Source: Rhododendron vialii
Lineage: Eukaryota; Streptophyta; Magnoliopsida; Ericales; Ericaceae
Assembly (NCBI RefSeq): GCF_030253575.1
Contig: NC_080567.1
Coordinates: 34,687,501-34,751,500 of the forward strand
DNA: 64,000 nt
Direction of reading: 5' to 3'
In this document: positions 1 through 11,519 of the stretch, piece by piece
Layout: every line of letters begins with the position of its first letter
Numbering within the stretch: the first letter of the stretch is position 1
The notes under the pieces: generated by a model
Databases searched by the model: none
Seen by the model: only the letters and a program-made list of their open reading frames with translations
What the model was told of the DNA's origin: nothing
Program-made: the position numbers and the translations under genes

Positions 1-162
1 CGCTTGAAAATCGTTTCGATAATAGTTTATTCACAGCAGTTTTCGGAAAACATTTTTAAGTTTTCGGTATTTTCTTGTAAAAACAAAAATTGATACCGAT
101 TAGGCTCCCTCCGTTTTAGTCCTCTGTTAGTAATGAATCTGTGCAACTTTATTATTATGTAG

Positions 163-1748
163 TGCCTCGCCAACCTTTTCTACGCCCAAATTCTGGAACC
201 TAACTGTAACTATGGCTCCAACAATTCAAGTAAATTGAAGTGGGATAGAGGATTTATTGACGAGGAACCAACAGATTTCCTACTTCTACCAGCATTTCCT
301 CAATTTTGGTGCCGAGTAATTCTCTTACCCTCTCTCCTAAAATAAATGCAATTATTGCAGAAGATAGAACCGTATAAATCACATAGTAATCGATTTGTTT
401 TTATGTTGTTCTGTAGTACTATAATTATTATGTGTTGTCTGATATCTGGGCGAACGATGAAAGGGTCCGACAAGCTCTTCGCGTCCGAAAGGTACCGAGT
501 CTAACTACTATTGATTTTTCTTTTTGTAAGAATTAATTGTGTGAATTTTTTGGGACTTAATTTCTGTTGAGTTTGCAAGGTAGTAATTCATTGTTAATCG
601 CAACTAACAGGGAACAAAAGGAAAATGGAAGATGTGTAATGAGTCCATGGCCTATACAGAAGTTGTCTTCTCAAGCCTCGATTACCACCGAAATCTCAGC
701 CATACACCTCTTCGAGCTCTTGTATACAGGTTATCTAGCTCTTACATCAATTCTCCACTTTTAACGTAAAGTTAGCATCTGCGTATAAAAGTGGAACGCT
801 AAAAATTAATTTCCTTACCTAAATTATCTTGGTCACCAAATATTAACACCATGGCAGCACTGTTATATATTCTGGAAACCCCAAAATGAACTCTTAATTT
901 TTTATATTTGGTAAAGATGAACTCGTAATTTCTTTCCTGTAAAATTAGAGAGTTTCATTTTTATGCCAACAATTCTCTTGTTTTGTAACAGCGGGGATCA
1001 CGACATGTTAGTTCCGTATTTGGGAACCCACAAATGGATAGAGTCCTTGGGTTTAACTGTTAGCGAAGAATGGAGACCATGGTTTGTTGATGGCCAAAAT
1101 GCAGGGTTTGTTCTTGCTTTTTGCACATAAATCATTAAGGGAAAATCTTTTTAATGGCGGAGCCGTGAATAGTTATTTATGGAGTCAATCGTAACCGTCC
1201 AAAAGTGTTTTAGACAGTCCGGATGTTAATGAAACTTTTCCGGCCGGGGAAGAGTTAAACTTTTTTCCGGAAAAGTTTCATTAAAATCCGGACCGTTCAA
1301 AACACTTTTGAACGGCCGCAATTGGTTGCTGCTGTAAAGAATTTGTTCACTGTGTAGCTGTGAATAGTTCTCTCTCAATCGTTAATTGATTACTAGTATT
1401 TAAATATAACCGAATAGTACAGTGTTCCCTTTCATGATTTTTCGTTTTGTTTGTGTAGGTACACAATGAGATATGTAATGGAAACTATAGGATACCGCCT
1501 GAGGTTTGCAACTGTCAAGGCAAGAAAAATTAAATTAACATCTGCATCTATTTTGGTCACTATCGACCAAAAAAGATGGTGTGGTCACAGTACCTTATTA
1601 TGTATTTCTTAAAATTTCAAAAGGGGAACATAGCGTATCTGATTTTTAGTTGCTTATTATGCAGGGAGCAGGTCACACAGCTCCTGACTACAAGCCTAAA
1701 GAAGCTCTTGCCATGATCGAAAGGTGGCTTGCTTTTTACGATCTTTAA
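163..1748 (+). CDS. Serine carboxypeptidase-like (SCPL) protein, 3' part
   Basis: Six in-frame exons join at 163-315, 417-491, 611-729, 992-1105, 1459-1519 and 1665-1748, giving the last 201 residues to a TAA stop. Diagnostic SCPL blocks in order are HILEPNC-like [58 protein letters not shown] and [16 protein letters not shown]. The Asp of the GDHDM block and the His of GAGHTAP are the expected second and third members of the Ser-Asp-His triad; the Ser lies upstream of the window. SCPL proteins are secreted or vacuolar and act either as peptidases or as glucose-ester acyltransferases; the sequence here does not decide which. The fifth intron (1520-1664) appears to use a GC donor (AAG|GCAAGA) with a normal AG acceptor. 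No internal stop is seen, so the gene looks functional, although its first half is missing. An inverted-repeat element sits in the fourth intron. Exon borders are inferred from phase and consensus. Confidence 0.9.
1195..1315. repeat. Foldback (inverted-repeat) element in SCPL intron
   Basis: The left arm, CCGTCCAAAAGTGTTTT then AATGAAACTTTTCCGG, is mirrored by CCGGAAAAGTTTCATT and AAAACACTTTTGAACGG on the right. The whole block is a near-complete hairpin. The outer motif (accgtccaaaa-type) recurs near 2520-2565, 8965-9000 and 54040-54065, which suggests a small MITE family. Confidence 0.7.
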
Positions 1749-1987
1749 TGAACACGAGATCGATCAACAGCCAAATCTATTCAATAATTTCTTTGGTGTA
1801 CGTCTATTCAATTCGACTTTATTGGATCTTTTTTTAGGCTATTTGAATAAAAACTGGTGGCTTGCTTTTTTCGATCTTTCATGAACACGAGATCGATCAG
1901 CAGCCAAATCTATTCAATAATTTTTTTGGTGTATGTCTGTTCAATGTTGACTTTGTTGGATCTTTTTTTAGGCTATTTAAATATAAA
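1723..1987 (+). repeat. Tandem duplication of SCPL 3' end (133-bp unit)
   Basis: The segment starting GGTGGCTTGCTTTTTACGAT at 1723 is repeated from 1856 with about ten differences. The unit contains the last codons of the SCPL gene ([12 protein letters not shown]) plus 3' flank, so the terminal exon tail is duplicated downstream of the real stop. The second copy is not expected to be translated. Confidence 0.85.
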
Positions 1988-2031
1988 AGCAGTGGATTGA
2001 ATTGGCAAAGAAAACTTAAGCAAGGATAAGA

Positions 2032-2165
2032 GCAATGCTACGAATTCCGACAAATTACGCCGAAAGTACCCCGAAAAAGAAATCAATGATTCAGATTTAC
2101 TGTACCATTGATTTATCTTTTCGGAACATTTTTGGGGTAATTGTTCAGGGTACTTAGAATTATTG
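2032..2165. repeat. Small foldback element
   Basis: Arms GCAATGCTACGAATTCC... and ...CTTAGAATTATTGC pair imperfectly over about 55 bp each around a centre near 2098. No gene content is visible, and it is probably a non-autonomous MITE relic. Confidence 0.5.
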
Positions 2166-2604
2166 CCCAATCATTTATTTTTTTCCGTTCTCATTAATAT
2201 CGTTCGTAAATTAAGGAGTTAAATTAATATTATTCCATCCTATCGAATTCAGAACCTCCTAGCACTTAAAAATTGAGGGCGTAAAGGGTGTAAAAATTTG
2301 GTAAGAGACACAAATGCGTGGTTGAAAGACGTTTCACTTGAATGTTGCACAGCAATAATTGTTGCATTCCTGCAACTTTTCACGACATGGAAGTGAGAAG
2401 TTTTTTTTGATGCAAATAGGGCATAGTCCACGTGGTACTCAAGTGTGCATCCGAATCGTTTTGGACGGCCGGGATTTTAGAGAGATAAATAAGAGAAAGA
2501 GTGGTCGGCTGAGAGAGAGAGATAGTTCAGATTTGGGCCCGTCCAAAACACGTTTGGACTGTTAGTTGCAACCTTACTCCAACAGTCCAACGAACTTTTT
2601 GAAG

Positions 2605-2745
2605 AGTAGTTGTTCTCTTGACAGTAAATATAGTGGCCAAGGTGAATGTTTGTCAATGACGAACGATCCAGAGACAACATTTACTCTTGGAAAGTTGACA
2701 ATTTTTCCTCTTGGGATAAGGCACGAATTCACACTTTACGGTGAC
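2605..2745 (+). pseudogene. MATH-gene exon 4 scrap
   Basis: One frame reads SKYSGQGECLSMTNDPETTFT, matching the end of MATH exon 4 in the intact copies (TGKGECxSMxKDPxNNTYTW). After a one-base shift the block WKVDNFSSWDKA follows, which is the start of the second MATH domain. No neighbouring exons are present. This is the leftmost trace of the MATH cluster. Confidence 0.65.
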
Positions 2746-3282
2746 TAAATGTACCAAGGCTCAATTCTTTTTAACTTTTTTTTTTTTGTCTAAAACTTTT
2801 AATTTTCGTAACTATAATATTTTTGAGGTTAATCATTCATTTCGACGAGATGAATCAAAAAAGCTTTAAAATGTGGGCCGATATTGAAAAAAGTACTACA
2901 TGTAAGAGGTCGACACACTAGAGAAAAAAGACAACTGTTTTTTTCCGGTGTTAGTGAACTGTTTTTTTGCTTTTGGTCAGAATTTTCAACATTTTAGACT
3001 TCTCTCGTCGAGATGAATAATTTAATCCAAAAAATATAACGCACATCTAACTACTAGAAATGAAGTACTACATGAGAACTGATAACTCTATGCACTGTGA
3101 CTTACCAAAAAAAAACTCTATGCACTGTGATAATGCCACGACAACAACAAAAAAAGAACTATGGGTACATCTTTTGGTGTAAACTAAATATATGCCAGAT
3201 TGTGTAGAATTCACTTTGGGGGCCCCCAGATGATCGGACCCCTTCAGTTTGTCGGAAACAAGTTTTAAAGAGTCTCTTTGCA

Positions 3283-3370
3283 AAAATCAGCTCATTTTGA
3301 TATCACTTGGAAAATTGAAAAAGTCTCAGCATTATATTTCTGAAGAGTTCATTATTGGACATCTCAGTTC
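3283..3370 (+). pseudogene. MATH-gene exon 4 3'-end scrap
   Basis: The sequence TTGGAAAATTGAAAAAGTCT gives TWKIEKVSAL, and after a frame change SEEFIIGH. This corresponds to the TWKIxxxS...SxEFxxGxxKW end of exon 4 in the cluster. There are no flanking exons. Confidence 0.6.
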
Positions 3371-3384
3371 TATAATCCTAACAT

Positions 3385-3510
3385 ACCAGATGTTTTAAAC
3401 AGTGAAAAAAATCAAAAAATTATTTTCGTAAATACATTATTTTTAAATTTAATTTGAAAATTACAAATAAATACTTTTTTTTTTAAGAAGACTTAGTGGA
3501 ACACCCCTCG
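3385..3510. repeat. Dispersed AT-rich MITE-like repeat, copy 1
   Basis: It contains GTTTTAAACAGTGAAAAAAA, then ATTAAAAAATTATTTT-type sequence and AAATACTTnTTTTTTTAAGAAG. The same ordered blocks recur at 14310-14540, 26895-27090 and 55150-55390, the latter three with AGATCTCATnGAGATCTTTT at the centre. This copy lacks the left part. Confidence 0.55.
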
Positions 3511-3807
3511 CGAATTCTTACGGATCTACCGATTTGATATAGTTTGTAAAAGATAAAGGTTCAGGTGCATGTTTGGTGGGTTTTTTAATTGCTAGACTAT
3601 AAAAGCTTTGAAATAGGAGTTAATTTCGTCCATAATTCAATTTTAGTCTCTTTTAAAAATGTGAATTTATGATTCTATTATCACCTTTACATTTCCCCAT
3701 GACAGTGGAGCCAACTAAACGAGTTAATGCAATCTTATCGTATACCCTAGGGGCACGTACACATTAACAAGACCTTTTATTTCTTCGAGGGTGATACATT
3801 TCGTAAA

Positions 3808-3959
3808 GCGTATTATACTCACAATTTCGGCATGGACGTCGCAAATATTAACGGCAAGAAAAGAAAACTAGACACGGAAGTTGGCGTATTATACTCACAA
3901 TTTCGGCATGGATGTCGCAAATATTAACGGCAAGAAAAGAAAACTAGACACGGAAGTTG
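3808..3959 (+). repeat. 76-bp tandem duplication across a MATH exon 1
   Basis: GCGTATTATACTCACAATTT at 3808 recurs at 3884, with one difference in the unit (gacgtc/gatgtc). Each unit holds a candidate start ATG (3831-3833 and 3908-3910) followed by the same exon 1 codons. Because 76 is not a multiple of three, starting at the first ATG runs out of frame in the second unit. Only the downstream ATG keeps phase with exon 2. Confidence 0.85.
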
Positions 3960-5625
3960 GCATCGACGACGCCTTTCGTATGCGTGTTTACCGTCCCCCT
4001 CTTTTTAGTTCCTTTTTGTAGCGTACAGCTTCTTCTTACATTAATCTTCATCAAATCTATCGCGCAGGAATTATAAGATCGGTAAGAGATGTTCCACCTG
4101 CTCACTACACCTTTAAAATACAGTCTTTCTTGTTATTTCTCAGCACTCTGGTCAGAAATTGCGAGTCCCAAGCGTTTGAAGTCAGTGGCTATAAGTGGTA
4201 GGTTCGATTAATAATGTTCCTCATCCAACCACTGTAATTTTTAAAATCGATCTATGACACACATTGTGTGATTAAGAACATATTGAGACAGGGGAACAAA
4301 AACATTGGAGGACCGAAATCGAAGGCCCTACTTTAAAATGTACCATTGATGAGAACTAAATTTCCTCTCTTGTTTTGTTTCAGGAAATTGGTTGAACGGG
4401 AATAAGAAAAAGAACGTGACTGGTTGTATCTCTCTTTACTTGACAATAGCAGATACCGAATCCCTTCCTTTCGGGTGGGAGGTTAATGTCGAATTCAAAT
4501 TGTTCGTGTATGACCATATTCGAGATAAATACTTAGCCATCCAAGGTAGAGCTAGGTAGAGCATGCTTTGTAGTTTAAATTTTGCATCACCCATAGTTGC
4601 TCAATCCTCTTGACAAACTCTGTTTTTATGCAGTTAGCTGAAGGGGGAATTAGGCGATTTCATCGAATGAAACACTAAATGGGTTTCGACAAATTACTTT
4701 CCGTGGACGCTTTGAATGATGCTTCTAATGGGTATTTGGTTGATGATTGTTGTGTATTTGGCGCTGAGGTTTTCGTCGCAAAATATAATGGCCAAGGTGA
4801 ATGTCGTTTCAATGATAAAGGATCCGAGGGACAACATTTTACACATGGAATGTTGCCAAACTTTCCTCTGCAGGAAACGTCGTGCATTCTGATCAATTTG
4901 TAGTCGGAGAGAACACATGGTAATCATAAGTTTTTCCGCGGCACTTGCAGGGAAATTGGTACTTTACCCCAAAGGAGATGAAGGTGTAAATGAAGGCAAT
5001 TTAAGCCCTGTCACGCTATCTACAGTTAGCTGAATTTGTCCTGAGCAGAAAGTTTATTGCGAATTAATGTCAGCTGCGGATAAAAACCCAGGTCCACGGT
5101 AAAGATGACGAGAGAGCGCGCGTAGGTGAAAATATATCCATCGAAAATCCATTTTGTGTATTAAACGTAATCCATCGAAAATATTTGTTGTTCTGCCAAA
5201 TTAGTTTTCGAGTATTATGTTTAACTTTCTCGTTCTATTGCCTTCTTTATTTTTTTGCAGACTTGAACCATTGGTTCTGTTAGAACATGTGTAAATGTTG
5301 AATCCCTTATCGGATAAACAGAAAATGAGTTGGATCTTAATATACAATTGGATGACTCACCATTTATAAGGGTTAGCCTTTTAAGTGGATATGGGTCATT
5401 CAATGTATATTGAGTCCAAGTGATGTGGTGGATTCTTTGCCGTTACTCCCATACAAATTGAGCCTGAAGCATGCAGTGGAAGGTCGATGCATCGGACAAA
5501 CTCCCAACAAATTCAATATTGCCTCAACAGACTTCGGGTGTCCCGATCTCGTGACCCTAAGTGATCTAAACAACACATCAAAGGGATTCCTGGTGAATGA
5601 TGCGATGATCATTGAACAAGAGTCG
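3908..5625 (+). pseudogene. MATH-domain (TRAF-like) pseudogene A
   Basis: All six exon positions are recognisable. Exon 1 at 3908-3977 encodes MDVANINGKKRKLDTEVG and includes a basic KKRK patch. Exon 2 starts at 4068 (RSVRDVPPAHYTFKIQSF) and ends at a normal donor near 4199. Exon 3 (about 4383-4545) has lost the YP of the YPNG motif with a frameshift, and a stop follows. Exon 4 has an in-frame TAA just before the WGFDK motif (4677-4679) and a later frameshift. Exon 5 (about 4951-5095) is degenerate. Exon 6 (about 5515-5625) still reads FGCPDLVTLSDLNNTSKGFL. Several independent lesions make translation of a MATH protein impossible. Intact family members have two MATH folds and bind partner proteins. 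Confidence 0.85.
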
Positions 5626-6806
5626 GAAAAGGCCGGACTGCACCTTTATAGCTCACGGCCAAACTTGAGGCAAGCTGTCTCCTTTTTTTTACATAGTATA
5701 TTAGAATAAATTGTAGGAATGGCAATGGGACGGGCCGGAGTCGGATTTACCTTCCCCTGTCCCCACTCCGTTCCTTATCGGATTGGAGGAAATTGAGAAT
5801 GTGTTGGAGTCGGTGAATAATCAGGTCTTCAAAAAAATTCACCGCATCAATTTCATCTAATTTTGTTCTTTTTTGAGTGTTCTGATAAGAAAACAAGAAA
5901 ACAAGATTGATGAGTAATGAGATTTAAAAAAAGTAAAAACAAAGAAAACAAAGACAAAAGCTAGTGGTATATTATTGGGTACTTTGCTCTTATTGTATCA
6001 ACGTAATGATATCTATATAGCTAATATACATACAAAAACATTACTTTAATAACAACAATAATCAAAGTCAGATTTGGTTAAAACGAGACGGGAAAAGCAA
6101 ATATCGGATTTGAGAATACCTGCTTGGACCGAAGCAGGAAGGTGGGGACGGATTGGAGATAATTGTCATTCCTAAATTATCCGCTCCAAATCTTCACCGT
6201 GAATAATGGGCCGCAATGTGTGCATTTGGGTATCTTACAGGAAAACAAACGAGAAGAGAAATCAGCGCGAAGCCCAATAACGAGAAAATAAATAAATGCT
6301 CAATACGTTTCACCGCCACCTTCTTGGCCCATCGTTAAGTAGCAGCAAGGTTGGGTTTGATCGAGTTCGCCGTTACTTTTTCCGCTGTGTGCAAATCAAA
6401 CTCAAGAAGCTCAGAACTGACGCTAATTGCAGACCCAGGTAATTAATTACTCTTCTCGCGCTGTATATTTGCATTTTTGTTTCATCAGCCAAAGGGCTCT
6501 TGAGCCAAGATTTTCTATGCAGATTGGGTATTCTAGTACTAGTTTGAACGAAAGATTATTATTGGGTTGGATTTCTATGACGAATATTGCTTCGGTTGCT
6601 TGAGATTACTGAAAAAATGTGATTTTGGTTTGATGGTTAGAGATTCAAGGGTGGCTCCAGTACTTGTGGATGGTTTTTGTTCTTGCCTTTACTGATCATC
6701 TAGAAACAAATAGAAAACGAAAAGACTGATTAGTGACAAGATTTGTTGAACATTGACAATTTGAAGCAATAACTATATATGTCCAATTATGCATGTATCT
6801 GCAGCC
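5626..6806. other. Intergenic spacer upstream of MATH copies B0/B1
   Basis: No coding exon was found. The stretch 5750-6200 is AT-rich. Around 6300-6441 a non-repetitive stretch ends in CAGACCCAG|GTAATT, a plausible untranslated first exon with a donor site, but nothing proves it. Confidence 0.4.
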
Positions 6807-7117
6807 ATGGAAACAAGGAATATCAAGAAGCCAAAACAAGAGATAGGAGAGGAGAGCTTGCATCCGGTTACCAACAATGATCATGCCCTTGGTATGATCG
6901 ATCTTGCCGTCTATCCTATGATCTTATCTTATTTCCTTCTAGGTTTACTTTCCTTTGGAATGCTCTATTCCGTGTATATTCTTTACTTATGCAATATCGT
7001 GCAAGAATTATTAGGTCATTAAGAGACGTCCCGCCAGTTCAATACATCCTTAAAATACAGTCTTTGTCATTAATTCTCAATACCACGAATTAAAGTTATG
7101 AATCCCGGGCATTCTAA
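6807..7117 (+). pseudogene. MATH pseudogene B0 (exons 1-2 only)
   Basis: Exon 1 at 6807-6891 reads METRNIKKPKQEIGEESLH and ends in phase 1 before GTATGA, exactly as in the intact copy. The exon 2 homologue (RSLRDVPPVQYILKIQSLSL) follows at about 6994, but its acceptor CAG has become CAA, and an in-frame TAA interrupts it near 7092. Exons 3-6 are missing, and copy B1 begins directly downstream. This is a truncated tandem copy. Confidence 0.8.
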
Positions 7118-7866
7118 CCTTATTGAACTTCATTCAATGGATTGATCTTTACGAAAATCTCAGTTTTTTCGAATGAAAACGATAAGCACATATGCATGTG
7201 CTGCCATGAAAATATTGAAGCAATTAAAGAATAGCAACACACAAAAGCAAGGCATGGAAGAAAAGCCAATGGTCAATAAAGACAAGCCAGTTGGTAAATT
7301 CCCATAATTTGACTTGTTCGTGCACATCTTAAATGGTACTATGATAGAGATAACTAAATACTTATCTTGAAGTTTATTCTGAAAATTATAGTCATTAGTG
7401 ATTTTTCAAGAAAAAGTGTTTAGATTGCATTTTCATGTTAACGATCTCATGCATTGCAGGAACTATGAGATCGTTAAGAGATGTCCCACCAGCTCACTAT
7501 TGTCTTAAAATTGACTCTTTCTCATTTCTGGTCGACAAGAAGATTGAAAATTATGAATTTCGAAGCTGGTGGATACAAATGGTAAGTTCAAAATCAAACA
7601 CCGTGGTTTTAGTTTGTTCTACAGAAATAAAGTTGTTTTTGTGCTTCACATTTTGTGTTCATGTATGTTGTTTACTCACTCTTCTGTTTTTGCTTCAGGA
7701 GATTTGTCTCTACAACCAAATGGGAATAGCAAAAGGAATGTGACTGATCACATTTGTGTCAGCTTGATTCGGAGGTTTATGTCAGCTTCAAGTTATTTGT
7801 GTTCGATCATATTCGAGAAAAATACTTAAGCATGCAAGGTAATCTTGTTTGGTGGAAGATTTTCTA

Positions 7867-7870
<4 letters not shown>

Positions 7871-7910
<40 letters not shown>
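7871..7910. repeat. (TC)n microsatellite
   Basis: About twenty TC dinucleotides lie in the third intron of MATH pseudogene B1. This explains the LSLSLS run in the + strand reading frame. Confidence 0.97.
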
Positions 7911-7912
<2 letters not shown>

Positions 7913-8830
7913 CAACGATATGCAAGACCTATTATAATAAACTACAACCCTATTTCATTTACTTGCACAGGTCCAGAGTAGATATTTTCAATCTATTGGT
8001 CACCGCTTCATTGGCTTTAAATAATAACTCTTCAGTTAGACCCTATCTCTCCCTAAGTCACCCAAACTTAATTATAAAATCTAGAAGGTACTCCGTCTTA
8101 CAGAACAGCTACTTATTGTCACATTCTCCATCTAGTTCTCTGTCTTGCTGAACAACTATACTTATTGTTCTCGTTCTCCATCTAGCGAAACTGCCTACTG
8201 TTCTAGCTCTGCAAGTAGAAATAAGTGTTTCCTCGTCAAACATCAAACAACGGCCCAACAAATACTAGTTGAACTACTTGTGGCTGGTCCGGTGACATTC
8301 TTTGCACCACTGAACTTGTGTCGTCTAGACAATCCTCCTTCCCTGGTCTAATTTGCGAGCAGACCACCTTTGTTTCCGTACAATGTGGGGGAGAAGTAGA
8401 GAACTTATTTTTGTCCGGATTCTTGTCCATAGTCTCTTGTATCGGATAAACGTAGTAGTATAGATAAAAGTAGTACTGTTTAATTATGTGGATGCAGAAG
8501 CGGGAATTCGGCGTTTCCATTGGATGAAGACTGAATGGGGTTTCGACAAATCTCTTCCTCTGGAGAGACCTTCAATGATGCAACCAATGGATATCTGGTT
8601 CATGACTGTTGTGTGTTTGGAGCTGAGGTTTTTGTTGCCAAAAATAATGGCAAGGGCGAGCACGTATCATTGATAAAGGATCCTTCAAACAACACTTTCC
8701 CTTGGAAATTCGAAAAAGTTTCAGCAGTCTTGGAGTACTCTAGAGATTTTGTTATTGGAGACCTCAAGTGGTATGTATTGGTTGCTACCATTTCTATCTA
8801 TTAAAAATTAATCTCCTTCTCCTTTAGTCA

Positions 8831-9070
8831 AGTGCTCACCGGAAGCGGCGGCTACTGTGAGCAATCATAGTAGCATGCAGCTGTATCCATCTCACCGTCT
8901 GTCTTGGCATTCAATAGTTCAGATTTTAAAAAAATTCTTCCCTGCTTCCTTGGAAGAGTCTTTTTAAAATTCAAACCATTCAAAACACTTTTGGACGGTA
9001 AGATCAAGGCTCTGCTGCACGCTGTTGTGACTTGCTCACAGCAGCCCTCCCCGCTTCCAGTGTTCACATA
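8831..9070. mobile_element. MITE with ~50-bp terminal inverted repeats
   Basis: The left end GTGCTCACCGGAAGCGGCGG... with TGTGAGCAA and GCATGCAGC is matched on the opposite strand by the right end (GTGAACACTGGAAGCGGGGA..., TGTGAGCAAG, GCGTGCAGC). A second inverted pair (TTCAnACCATTCAAAACACTTTTGGACGG type) lies inside. Long arms and no coding capacity fit a Mutator-like MITE. No clean target duplication was found. It lies between exons 4 and 5 of pseudogene B1. Confidence 0.7.
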
Positions 9071-10898
9071 CGTACATCCGGCGGTTTCAAAAACAGTTGT
9101 AACTCAAATAGTGTTGTAGAGTTGTGGTATTCCTAGATTTTTTTATGTGAGATTTTAAGGGAGATATTGCGAGTAAGTAATATTTTCCACTGATGCATCC
9201 AGGAAATTGCTCTTTTATCCTAAAGGTGACAAAACTTCAAAAAACAAATATGCATCACTTTTTTTTGAGCTAGCGGATTCGGGAACTCTTGCTTTTAAAC
9301 GTAAAGTATATGCTAAATATAAGTTGCGGATAAAGAACCAGGTCAATGAAAATCATATCGAGCGTGAAGGTGAAACCCATTTTTATTCTATATGTATTAA
9401 TTTAATTCATTCTTCCATCGTAGACTGCATTTAATTTTTATTTTTTTGACGGTCGAGCATTGGTTCGGTCCTTGAGCAAGGATTGGGGTCATTCTGCCTT
9501 CATGACCTTGACTGATCTCAATGACGCGACGAAGAGCTTCTTGAAGAATGATGCTGTAATTGTTGAAGCACAAATCACGCAAATATTTTCCTTCAAGTAT
9601 TTTTGAATTAGGCCGTGGTTTTATGTTTTTCGTTAAATCTCTCGTACTTTTTCTGTCTATTGGAGTTTTGGAGTTCCATTTGGTGCTGCCAAACAGAATG
9701 ACTGAATTTTAGCTGAACTTTCCCCCCACAATGGTCTTCAGTTTGAAATGTATTTTCTAGTTTGACTTCTAATGAATATATATTTCAGCCCCATGCATTT
9801 GTTATGGTTTGCGACCCATGATTAGTCCATTAAAAGCATACATTCTGTGCTACATAACCAGAAAAATATGCAAGAAAAAGATAAGTGAACTCTTTCAAGT
9901 ATGATACTTGCCAATTTAGCCCCACATTGTAGGAGTGCGCTTAAGTGTCAGAAGAAAGAAGACTTCCATCGATAAAAAAATTATATTCAAATACTGTATT
10001 AATATAACCTATTTTAAAGAATAATTGTAGGGATATAATAATAATAATAATGTTATCATTTATCAATGGCTCAATACAGAGAAAAATTGGGGATGGGAAT
10101 GAGGGTTCTCTCAGATTTATATCTGGTTTCTATTTGCCGAATGATCTGCCTTCCTTTTCTGCTACAGAATCTGCTATTTGGGCACCAAATTTTTCTTGTT
10201 TGTTTCAGGAAGTTGTATCTACACCCAAATGGAAACAAGAAAAGGAATGTGAATGGTCACATCTCTCTTTACCTGGCAATAGCAGATACACATACCCTTC
10301 CACTTGGATGGGAGGTTAACGTGACCTTCAAATTTTTTGTGTTCGACCATATTCGAGATCAATACTTAACCATCCAAGGTAATCTACCACTGTACATTAG
10401 TTTCGTCAAAGTATATGCATCAGTCTTATTTTCTTGGTACTTGTCTATGTAAATGCAGAACTGGGAGTTAGGCGCTTCCTTTCGGACAAAGACTGAATGG
10501 GGATTTGACCAACTTCTTCCCCTGGACACTTTTAATGATGCTTCTAATGGATATCTTCATGATGACTGCTGTGTATTTGGAGCTGAGGTTTTCGTAATAC
10601 ATCAAAGTAGCAAGGGGGAATGTTTAGCAACTGTAAGGCATCCTGCTAACAACACTTACACTTGGAAAGTAAATAAGTTTTCAGCAATCGATAACGATCA
10701 TCTTACATCTGAAGTGTTTCGTGTTGGAGAGCACAACTGGTACTGACTGTTCTCGATCTGCGTATTTTACAGATAATATTCAATTTCCTGTTCATCTTAC
10801 ATACTGCCATTTAATCAATTTCTAAATTTTTTCAATTTAATTCAGATTACATGGTTGCTTTTGTTGTCTTTGATTAGAGCTGGAAAAGATTGTAAACT

Positions 10899-10900
<2 letters not shown>

Positions 10901-10943
<43 letters not shown>
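10901..10943. repeat. (GA)n microsatellite
   Basis: About 21 GA units lie inside the enlarged intron 4 of MATH pseudogene C. Confidence 0.97.
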
Positions 10944-10945
<2 letters not shown>

Positions 10946-11519
10946 GTCAGCTCCGGAAATTCCTGTTAGGGTCGTCATTATGTAATTGGAAAATTATGGG
11001 CCTTATTCAAAACAACTACTGTAATAAAAAGGAACTCCAGCATGTGTTGTATATATACTAATGCATCCAACTGGAAAATGAGAAGGAAAACATACGCAAT
11101 ACTATAATTTCGGCTGGCGAGTTCATGTTTGGAAAGATTAAAATGGTTGCACTATGCCACTATCAATGGATGTAATAAAAGTTGAAAATAATGACCTCTA
11201 AAATACTTAAATGTTAAGCTGGGAAGGATAATAAAATTAGTTAAGTGATAGGTTTAGTTGGAAGTTAAATTGGTGTTTTTCTTGTTCAAATACAAAAGGT
11301 GGTGTCTGTACTCTGTAGTAGCAAAATTTGTTCGAATATTAACAAGTCCTTTGCGATTTGAATAGCAAGACATTAGAGTGTTCGTATTTAAGTTTTTAAG
11401 GGTTGTCAAAATATGTAGCGAACCGCTATTAAGATAACTACTACATTTCTATTCTGTTGGTACTTTTGAATTGAGGTTGTTCACGTGAACACTCCAAGAA
11501 CAATGTGGAGAGAGAGAGA

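Larger units (their letters stand above)
7206..9605 (+). pseudogene. MATH-domain pseudogene B1
   Basis: Exon 1 at 7206-7293 (MKILKQLKNSNTQKQGMEEK) and exon 2 at 7460-7581 (TMRSLRDVPPAHYCLKIDSF) are present, but exon 2 has lost eight bases in the NYES...FEAGGYKW region. Exon 3 (about 7699-7840) has a one-base shift and an internal deletion removing the SLYLAIADTE block. Exon 4 (about 8495-8770) has extra bases at the LPLDTFND motif. Exon 5 at 9203-9369 is open (LLFYPKGDKTSKNKYASLFF). Exon 6 (about 9450-9605) is shifted after HWFG, then reads WGHSAFMTLTDLNDATKSFL to a TGA. A long-arm MITE interrupts intron 4 and a CT microsatellite lies in intron 3. There are at least four disabling changes. 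Confidence 0.87.
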
